Source: Streptomyces bluensis (GTDB taxonomy: Bacteria > Actinomycetota > Actinomycetes > Streptomycetales > Streptomycetaceae). From it: a stretch of DNA of 64,000 bases. The DNA lies in assembly GCF_014650715.1 (NCBI RefSeq), contig NZ_BMVM01000018.1, forward strand, positions 94,194-158,193, in the 5' to 3' direction. The first letter of the stretch is position 1; each line of letters begins with the position of its first letter. Below are positions 57,817 to 64,000 of the stretch, one piece after another. The translations under genes and the position numbers were made by a program. The notes beneath the pieces were generated by a model. That model saw only the letters and a program-made list of their open reading frames with translations. It had not been told where the DNA came from and did no database searches.

Positions 57817-59733
57817 CTACGCCGACAGCTCCTCCCGCAGAGCGTCCCGCAGCCGCGCCGCCCGCTCCGCGACCTCCGCCGGCCCGAGCGACACCGCACG
57901 ATCAGCCCACCGCTGCCCTTCCGCCAGCTCACCCCGACGTGCGTAGACGAGGGCCAGCCTCAGCGCCGCCCGCCCGTGCCCGGCATCGGCCGCCCGGGTC
58001 CACCACAGCGCGGCCTCCGGCTCGCTCCCCTCCCGGGCCAGCAGCAGCCCGAGGTTGAAGGCCCCGTTCCGCGACCCGGCCTCCGCGGCCTCCCGGTACC
58101 AGCGCGCCGCCTCGACGACGTCCCCACGGGCCGCAGCCAGCATCCCGACCCGCACCTGGGCCCGCCGGTGCCCCTGGGACGCGGCCCGCTCGTACCACTC
58201 CTCGCACTCCCCCTTCTCACGCGCGGGCTCGCCCAGCTCGTGCGCGGGCGCGGGCGGGCGACGGGCGTCCAGTACGGCGGCGAGCCGGTACGCGGCCTCG
58301 GCGCTGCCACCGCCCGCCGCCTGCCGCAGATGCCGCTCGGCCGCACGCTCGTCGCCCTCGCGAAGCCGCGCGATGGCGACCTGGAGCGCGGCCTCGGTGT
58401 GCCCGGCGGCGGCCGCACGCTCGTACCAGACCAGCGCGTCCGCGGCATCCTTTTCGGCGCCCCGTCCGGCGTACAGGATGCCCAGGTTGAAGGCGGCGTC
58501 CACGCTGCCCGCCTCCGCCGCCTTGGAGAACCACGGCTCGGCCCCGGCGGCGTCCCCGACCTGCAGCAACAGGATCGCGAGCGCGTTCGCGGCCTCGCGG
58601 TGCCCGGCGTACGCGGCCCTCCGGTACCACTGCTCGGCCTGCGCGGTGCGCCCCTGCTCGGCGCAGAGCAGCCCGAGGTTGTAGGCGCCGTTCACATCAC
58701 CGGCGTCCATCGCGGCCCTGTACCAGCGCTCGGCCGTCTGCGTCTCCCCGCGCTCGGCGTGCAGCGCGCCCAGTGCGTTCGCCGCGTTGCCGTCGCCGTC
58801 CTGGGCGGCCCGCAGCCACCACACGGCAGCGCTCTCGGTGTCCCCCGCGTCCCGCAGCAGGAATCCGAGCGCGCAGGCGGCCCGCGGCTCACCGTCCTTC
58901 GCCGAGGTCAGGTACCAGCGCCCGGCCTCCTTGAGCTCCCCGCGCCGCTCCAGGATCGCGCCGAGGTGCAGCGCGGCTCTCCGGTGCCCGCGCGCCGCGG
59001 CCTGCCGGTACCACTGCTCCGCCTCCTCGGCGGCGGACACCGCGACACCGTTGTCAGGGCCCGTCCGCCCCTCACGGACGCCCGTGTCGCCTTCGCGCGC
59101 GGCTGAACGGTCGTCTCGCGCCGCCCGGCGGCCCTCTCGTGCGGCCAGGCGCTCCTCGGCCATCGCCTGCCGGTCGAGCGTCCGGGCCAGCCGGTACGCG
59201 GCCTCCCGGTGCCCGCGCTCGGCCGCGGCCCGCATCCACTGCTCGGCCCCGGGGTCGCCCCGGTGCTCCAGCAGGTCGGCGAGCGCGTACGCGCCCAGGG
59301 TGTGCGCCTGCTCGGCGGACTGCCGCAGCCAGTACTCGGCGGCCGGCTCGTCGCCGCGCTCGCGGTGATACCGCCCGAGCGCGTGTGCGGCGGCCGCGGA
59401 ACCGGCGACGGCGGCGATCCGCCACCAGCCGGCGGCCTCGTCGGCGTACCCGCGCTGGTGCAGAAGGACACCCAGGTTGTTGGCGGCGGCGCGGTCGCCC
59501 GCGGCGGTGGCAGCGCGCAGCTGGGGCTCTGCTCCGTCGAGATCGCCGCGGCGCAGCAGCATGGCCCCGAGGACGCTCATCGCCTCGATGTCACCGGCCT
59601 CGGCCGCGAGCCGCTGACGCGCCTCCTCCACGGCCTCACCGGCTTCGTCCCGGTCCGTCGACTGCGGAAATTCCACAGGATGCGCAAACCGCCCGTTCTC
59701 CAACAGAGTTGCCTTGTCCCCCATAACGTCCAT
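57817..59733 (-). CDS. Sel1/TPR-repeat protein
   Basis: A 638-residue protein made of about 15 repeats of 34-37 residues, each like (E)AEQWYRRAAYAGHREAANAL-A-L. They start near residue 45 and fill the whole chain, interrupted at about 215-255 by an Arg/Asp/Gly-rich insert (REGRRAARDDRSAAREGDTG). No signal peptide or catalytic domain is visible, so it is probably a cytoplasmic scaffold. The ATG at 59733 follows AGGTGG. It lies between two identical initiator tRNA genes on the same strand. Confidence 0.9.
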   Translation of the reverse strand: MDVMGDKATLLENGRFAHPVEFPQSTDRDEAGEAVEEARQRLAAEAGDIEAMSVLGAMLLRRGDLDGAEPQLRAATAAGDRAAANNLGVLLHQRGYADEAAGWWRIAAVAGSAAAAHALGRYHRERGDEPAAEYWLRQSAEQAHTLGAYALADLLEHRGDPGAEQWMRAAAERGHREAAYRLARTLDRQAMAEERLAAREGRRAARDDRSAAREGDTGVREGRTGPDNGVAVSAAEEAEQWYRQAAARGHRRAALHLGAILERRGELKEAGRWYLTSAKDGEPRAACALGFLLRDAGDTESAAVWWLRAAQDGDGNAANALGALHAERGETQTAERWYRAAMDAGDVNGAYNLGLLCAEQGRTAQAEQWYRRAAYAGHREAANALAILLLQVGDAAGAEPWFSKAAEAGSVDAAFNLGILYAGRGAEKDAADALVWYERAAAAGHTEAALQVAIARLREGDERAAERHLRQAAGGGSAEAAYRLAAVLDARRPPAPAHELGEPAREKGECEEWYERAASQGHRRAQVRVGMLAAARGDVVEAARWYREAAEAGSRNGAFNLGLLLAREGSEPEAALWWTRAADAGHGRAALRLALVYARRGELAEGQRWADRAVSLGPAEVAERAARLRDALREELSA

Positions 59734-59983
59734 CGTCGCACCACCTGCAACCTGGGTACACCCGGTATACGCAGTCAGTGAGGTCACTTCAGCGTTTTGT
59801 CGACATGCCCACAGAGAGATAAGTCAAACACAGTTTTCTCAACTCCCTCCGCAGGACACGGCACTTCCCGCGAGTCGTCGCCTGACCATTCAGGACGCAG
59901 GGGAACCACTGCCTGGCTCCCGCTCTGCTGACCGGATGTTCAGGGTGCTCGTCGTCTGGATTCGTCAGGGGGCCGGCGCACAC

Positions 59984-60022
59984 GTCGAAGGCCCGGATCC
60001 CTGGAGGATCCGGGCCTTCGAC
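59984..60022. terminator. Long hairpin after the second tRNA-fMet
   Basis: A perfect 17-bp inverted repeat, GTCGAAGGCCCGGATCC (59984-60000) and its complement (60006-60022), loop CTGGA. Like the hairpin at 57622 it ends a few bases from the tRNA 3' end. Confidence 0.9.
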
Positions 60023-60027
60023 TTCAG

Positions 60028-60101
60028 TAGCGGGGACAGGATTTGAACCTGCGACCTCTGGGTTATGAGCCCAGCGAGCTACCGAGCTGCTCCACCCCGC
60101 G
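60028..60101 (-). tRNA. Initiator tRNA-Met(CAT), copy 2
   Basis: Identical over all 74 nt to copy 1, with the same anticodon CAT and initiator features. Only about 5 further flanking bases are shared, so the duplication is old or tightly selected for the tRNA itself. Confidence 0.97.
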
Positions 60102-60144
60102 CCGTTGCTCGGCAACCGTATCACGGCGCGGGACGGAGTCTGGA

Positions 60145-63117
60145 TCAGCTGCTTCCGGAACTCCCGTCGCCGGTCTTGCCGCTGTCCTGCTCGCTGTTCT
60201 GCGCGCTGTTCTGTCCGCCGCCGCTCGTCCCGTCGGCCTTGGAATGTGCCTCGTCGGCCTTCCTCAGCGCGTCCTCAAGGTCCTTCTGGGCCTTCCCGTA
60301 CGCGTCCCAGTCGCTCTTCTTGAGGGCTTCCTGGCCCGCGTCGAAGGCCTTCTGGGCGTCGTTCAGGGCTTCTTGGACCGTCGGGTTGTCCGACGTGGGC
60401 GGCTTGGTGGTGTCGCCGCTCTCGTCCGGCGGCTGGGTGGTCGTGCCCTCAGCCCCGAACACCTTGTTCAGCGCCTCGTCGAGGGTGTCCTCGAAGGCGG
60501 TGGCACCTCCGTAGGTCACCAACACCTTCTTCAGCAGCGGGTACTTGAGGTCGCCACCGCGCACGTAGACGGGCTCCACGTACAGCAGTCCGCCGTCCAG
60601 CGGCACGGTCAGCAGGTTGCCGTACTCGACCTCCGAGTCACCGCCTCTCAGCAGCCGGATCGACTCGGCGATGGACGGTTCGGAGTTGAACTGGCTCTGC
60701 ACCCGTTTGGGACCGTCGACCGTCTTGCCGGTCGGCAGTTTCAGAATGGTGATCTTGCCGTAGTCGCTGGCATCGGCCTCGGCGTTGACGGACATGAACG
60801 CGCTCAGGTTGTCCCGGCCGTTCGGTGTGAACGTCGTCGTCAGCGAGAACGCCTGGGCGTCCTGCTCGGGCAGCTTCATGCTCAGGTAGTACGGCGGCAC
60901 GGCGTCCCCGGACCGGTTGGTCGGGTCGTCCGGCACCTGCCACACCTCACTGCCGCTCAGGAACGTGTCCGCGTCCTTCACGTGGTAGCGGGAGAGCAGC
61001 TCACGCTGGACCTTGAAGAGGTCCTGCGGGTACCGCAGATGGTCCATGAGCGACGGCGAGATGTCGGACTTGGGCTTCACCGTGTTCGGGAACGCCTTCA
61101 TCCAGGTCTTCAGGACCGGGTCCTGCGTGTCCCACTGGTAGAGCTTGACCTGGCCGGTGTACGCGTCGACGGTCGCCTTCACCGAGTTGCGGATGTAGTT
61201 GACCTGGTTCTGCTGGGCCACCACCGCGCGCTGGTTGTCGGCGGCGGTCAGCGAGTCGGCCGTCGTGTCACCGAGGGTCGTACGGGAGGCGTAGGGGTAG
61301 CCGTTCGTCGTCGTGTAGGCGTCGACGATCCACTGGATCTTGCCGTTGACGACGGCCGGGTAGGCGTCGCCGTCGATGGTCAGCCAGGGGGCGACGGCCT
61401 CGACGCGCTCCTTGGGCGTGCGGTTGTAGAGGATCCGCGAACCCTCGCCTATGGCACCGGAGTAGAGGATCTGCGGCTCGCTGAACGCCACCGCGTACGC
61501 GGCCCGGTTGACCGGGTTGGAGAGGTTGACCCCGCTGTTGCCCTTGTAGCTGGTGGTCTTCTCACCGCTGTCGTCGGAGTAGTCGATCTCCTTCTGGGGG
61601 CCGCCGACGATCGAGTACTGGGTGGTCTTCTCGCCGTAGTAGATCCGCTGCTCGTACGCGCCGAGGTCGCCCCCGTTGGCGTTCTTCGAGGGCAGGTCGG
61701 AGGCGGTGAAGACCGGGCGTCCGTCCTCGTCGGCGTCGGTTCCCTTGGCGGCGACCACACCGAACCCGTGGGTGTACCGGAAGTGGTCGTTGATCCAGTT
61801 GTTCTTCGGGATACCGCCCAGGTTCAGCTCACGCAGGCCGATGACCGTGTCCTGGACGTTGCCGTCCTTGTCCTTGTAGCGGTCGACGTCCAGATTGGTG
61901 GGAAATGCGTAGTAGTTCCTGATCTGTTGGAGCTGCTGGTACGTGGGCGAGACGATGTTCGGGTCGAGCAGGCGGATGCTCGCCGTCTTGTCCACGTCGT
62001 CGCGCAGCTTCGTCACGTCGTCGGTGTTGCGCTCGCCCGAGTACTCCTCCACCTTGGCGCCGTCGATGCCGTACGCCTTGCGCGTGGCTTCCAGGTTCTT
62101 CTCGACGTACGGCGCTTCCTTGGCCTGCTCGTTCGGCTGGACCTGGAACTTCTGGACGATCGCCGGGTACAGCCCGCCGATGAGGATCGCCGAGAGCACC
62201 ATCAGGCCGAAGCCGATGACGGGCAGCTGCCAGGTGCGCCGCCACAGGGTGGCGAAGAACAGCAGGGCGCAGATGACGGCGATGCAGAAGAGGATCGTCT
62301 TCGCGGGCAGGTAGGCGTTCGCGTCGACGTACCTCAGACCCGTCCAGTTGCCCGTCGCCTTGAAGTCACTGGACTTCACCGCGAGTCCGTACCGGTCGAG
62401 CCAGTACGCGACCGCCTTCAGGGCGACGAAGATGCCGAGCAGCACCGAAAGGTGCCCGGTGGCCGCGGCCGTGGCCCGCGCGCCCGGGGAGGTGATCCTC
62501 AGACCGCCGTACAGGTAGTGCGTGAGCGCGGCGGCGATCAGCGAGAGGATCGTGGCGGCGAAGCCGAAGCCGACCAGGAAGCGGTACCAGGGCAGGTCGA
62601 AGGCGTAGAAGGCGACGTCCAGGTGGAACTGGGGGTCCTTCTGCCCGAAGGGGACGCCGTTCACCCACATCAGCCATGTGCGCCACTGGCCCGAGGCGGA
62701 GGCGCCCGCGATCAGGCCCACCAGGGACGTGAGCGCGAGGAGGAGCCATTTCTTGTAGGGCGCGATGCCCATGCGGTACCGGTCGAGGCTCTGCTGCTCC
62801 ATCGACATGGCGCTCAGCGGCGGGCGCAGCCGGTGGGCCAGCCAGACGTTGAACCCGACCGCGGCCGCCATCAGCAGACCGAAGACGAAGAAGAGCCCGA
62901 TCTTGGTCCACAGGGCGGTCGTGAAGACCGACGAGTACTTCACGGACCGGTACCAGAGCCAGTCCGTCCAGAACCCCGCGAACATGACGAACGCCATGAG
63001 CAGGACGGCCAGAACGCCCAGTGTCATGAGCAGGGTCCGGACGCGCCGGGACGGTCGGCCCACTCTGATCCGTGGCCCGGTCGGGCCTCCGCCGCGGTCC
63101 GGCATCTGGAAAGCCAA
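60145..63117 (-). CDS. UPF0182 family large membrane protein
   Basis: A 990-residue protein of the actinobacterial UPF0182/COG1615 family. Seven or so helices fill the first 310 residues (TLLMTLGVLAVLLMAFVMFA onward); residues 320-900 form a large, probably extracytoplasmic domain (NIVSPTYQQLQQIRNYY, VGPQKE-like VGGPQKEIDYSDDS). The last 80 residues are acidic, helical and Ser/Gly-rich. I chose a TTG start at 63117 (MAFQMPDRGGG) because GAGGTG lies 6-7 nt upstream; an ATG at 63105 lacks a ribosome site. Function is unknown, though conservation is strong. Confidence 0.9.
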   Translation of the reverse strand: MAFQMPDRGGGPTGPRIRVGRPSRRVRTLLMTLGVLAVLLMAFVMFAGFWTDWLWYRSVKYSSVFTTALWTKIGLFFVFGLLMAAAVGFNVWLAHRLRPPLSAMSMEQQSLDRYRMGIAPYKKWLLLALTSLVGLIAGASASGQWRTWLMWVNGVPFGQKDPQFHLDVAFYAFDLPWYRFLVGFGFAATILSLIAAALTHYLYGGLRITSPGARATAAATGHLSVLLGIFVALKAVAYWLDRYGLAVKSSDFKATGNWTGLRYVDANAYLPAKTILFCIAVICALLFFATLWRRTWQLPVIGFGLMVLSAILIGGLYPAIVQKFQVQPNEQAKEAPYVEKNLEATRKAYGIDGAKVEEYSGERNTDDVTKLRDDVDKTASIRLLDPNIVSPTYQQLQQIRNYYAFPTNLDVDRYKDKDGNVQDTVIGLRELNLGGIPKNNWINDHFRYTHGFGVVAAKGTDADEDGRPVFTASDLPSKNANGGDLGAYEQRIYYGEKTTQYSIVGGPQKEIDYSDDSGEKTTSYKGNSGVNLSNPVNRAAYAVAFSEPQILYSGAIGEGSRILYNRTPKERVEAVAPWLTIDGDAYPAVVNGKIQWIVDAYTTTNGYPYASRTTLGDTTADSLTAADNQRAVVAQQNQVNYIRNSVKATVDAYTGQVKLYQWDTQDPVLKTWMKAFPNTVKPKSDISPSLMDHLRYPQDLFKVQRELLSRYHVKDADTFLSGSEVWQVPDDPTNRSGDAVPPYYLSMKLPEQDAQAFSLTTTFTPNGRDNLSAFMSVNAEADASDYGKITILKLPTGKTVDGPKRVQSQFNSEPSIAESIRLLRGGDSEVEYGNLLTVPLDGGLLYVEPVYVRGGDLKYPLLKKVLVTYGGATAFEDTLDEALNKVFGAEGTTTQPPDESGDTTKPPTSDNPTVQEALNDAQKAFDAGQEALKKSDWDAYGKAQKDLEDALRKADEAHSKADGTSGGGQNSAQNSEQDSGKTGDGSSGSS

Positions 63118-63279
63118 GGTGCGCACCTCGAAGTCGCTGTTGATCCGTCAGGCCCCCGGGAAACGCGGACCATCTTTCAGGCCCCGTGATCGTCGAGATC
63201 GTAGGGGCCTCACCTATGCAACTTACTCACGCTTTACTCGGTTCCCGGTTCGGGTAACGAACGAGGCAGGATTGTGACC

Positions 63280-63825
63280 ATGTCCAACACGCCTCCCATG
63301 ACAGCGAGCCCTCTCACACGGGCCGTCCTTGAGATCGACGAGTACGCCTCCGGCCTCGGCTGGGACCAGCCCGCCCGCCTCTTCGCCCTGGTCGACACCG
63401 CACGGCTGCGGACCGAACAACCCTCGCTCGCGGACCGGCTGGGCCTGCGGGACGAGTCCGGCGACTCGGGTCTCACACCGATCGAGCAGGACGAGATCCC
63501 CGCGGGCAAACCGCTGGACGAGTTCTTGGGCACGATCGCCTGGCCCGACGCCGTGGTCGGCTGCGCCCTCACCGTGGAGCGGCTGATGCTGCCGCCGTCC
63601 GCGGAGGCGTCCGTCCCGGAGGGTCTCGACGAGGCCCGTCTCGCCACGTGGGTCGCCGAGCACCCTGACCGCCGGGAGGTCCGCATGACGGTCGCGGTCC
63701 TGCGGGACGGGGCACGGGAGTCGGCGCTGCGGCTGCGCGAGAAGGACACGGCGACGGAGGTGCTGACCGGGTCGGACCTGGTGCCGGGCCTGGCGGAGGC
63801 GCTGGCGGCGACGTTCGCGGACTGA
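63280..63825 (+). CDS. PPA1309-family protein
   Basis: A 181-residue soluble protein (VLEIDEYASGLGWDQPARLF and VVGCALTVERLMLPP are the conserved parts). The family is found next to UPF0182 in many actinobacteria, divergent as here, and has no known function. A GTG 6 bp upstream (63274) is an equally possible start; GAGGCAGG serves either. Confidence 0.85.
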   Translation: MSNTPPMTASPLTRAVLEIDEYASGLGWDQPARLFALVDTARLRTEQPSLADRLGLRDESGDSGLTPIEQDEIPAGKPLDEFLGTIAWPDAVVGCALTVERLMLPPSAEASVPEGLDEARLATWVAEHPDRREVRMTVAVLRDGARESALRLREKDTATEVLTGSDLVPGLAEALAATFAD

Positions 63826-63845
63826 CGTTCCGGTGTACACGGCTG

Positions 63846-63872
63846 GGGCGCCCGTGTGTAGCTCGGGCGCCC
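63846..63872. terminator. Hairpin after the PPA1309-family gene
   Basis: Two copies of the self-complementary octamer GGGCGCCC (63846-63853 and 63865-63872) flank an 11-nt spacer and can pair as a stem. Confidence 0.5.
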
Positions 63873-63877
63873 GGCAC

Positions 63878-63910
63878 GAGATCCGTCAGAGATCCGTCAG
63901 AGATCCATCA
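63878..63910. repeat. Three 11-bp GAGATCCGTCA repeats
   Basis: Two exact copies and one with a single change, about 50 bp after the last gene. They share the GATCC core with the repeats at 56285 and 10051. The rest of the window (63911-64000) shows no gene. Confidence 0.88.
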
Positions 63911-64000
63911 GAATGGGCGGGACATTCGAAACACGACCTAGCTGTTCTGTCCACGGAGGTTGGGGACGGGTGACGGCGATCACTGACGTGTGATCTTGAA

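Noticed and set aside
57666..60101. tRNA attachment site of an integrated element
   Set aside because: There are two whole tRNA genes, no integrase or phage gene nearby, and core-like genes on both sides.
60043..63189. Open frame of over 1000 codons on the plus strand opposite the UPF0182 gene
   Set aside because: It is Val/Arg/Gly-rich with no domain, and exists because GC-rich third positions remove stops on the opposite strand. The minus-strand protein is clearly the conserved one.

Overview
The window is high-GC actinobacterial DNA and almost certainly Streptomyces. Reasons: codon use with G or C at nearly every third position, many GTG starts and stop/start overlaps, a complete das locus (dasABC, dasR, nagB) with DasR operators, nickel superoxide dismutase, sigR-rsrA with the known cysteine pattern, a WhiB-like protein, a UshX/SigH pair and a B12-riboswitch-controlled class I ribonucleotide reductase. 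From memory, the gene order follows the core chromosome arm of S. coelicolor around sodN, sigH, wblE, dasR, nrdAB, sigR, aroA and hisN. That comparison was not computed.

1-6.9 kb: the end of an amino-acid ABC ATPase, a methyltransferase, a CGNR regulator, the sodX/sodN pair with a probable sRNA in the sodN 3' UTR, and a two-component system facing a PepSY protein. 7-10 kb: a two-gene operon of a cNMP-domain (family 2B) encapsulin shell and a polyprenyl synthase with a long disordered N-terminus, a likely prenyl nanocompartment. 10-20 kb: amidase, PLP enzyme, Na+/H+ antiporter, UBP zinc finger, anti-sigma/sigma pair (SigH type), lipid kinase, WblE and a PdtaS-like kinase.

20-27 kb: the GlcNAc/chitobiose regulon (nagB, a GH3 hexosaminidase, dasCBA, dasR) with several dre operators and two tandem hairpins between dasA and dasB. 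27-29.1 kb: a ruined cstA-ybdD locus, split by a decayed TnpB (IS605/IS1341-type) element. 29.3-36.3 kb: DUF3311 plus a sodium:solute symporter, a GNAT enzyme, a cobalamin riboswitch with nrdAB, and peptide deformylase. 36-43 kb: a TPR protein, two membrane HD-domain proteins (one HD-GYP, one degenerate), rsrA-sigR with a clear SigR promoter, an alpha/beta hydrolase and an SRAP protein.

43.3-50.8 kb looks like an accessory glucan-use island: sugar-binding lipoprotein, two permeases (no ATPase, so probably the shared MsiK), a GH1 beta-glucosidase, a secreted GH144-like glucanase and a LacI regulator. Related operator sequences lie at both ends. 51-64 kb returns to core genes: M50-like protein, aroA, rsgA, an SMR exporter with a TetR regulator, hisN, a CBS protein, a Fur-family regulator, two identical initiator tRNAs flanking a Sel1-repeat protein, a UPF0182 membrane protein and a PPA1309-type protein.

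Short tandem repeats of 9, 11, 12 and 26 bp recur through the window in coding and noncoding DNA. At least five genes look leaderless. I see no CRISPR array, prophage or integrase.
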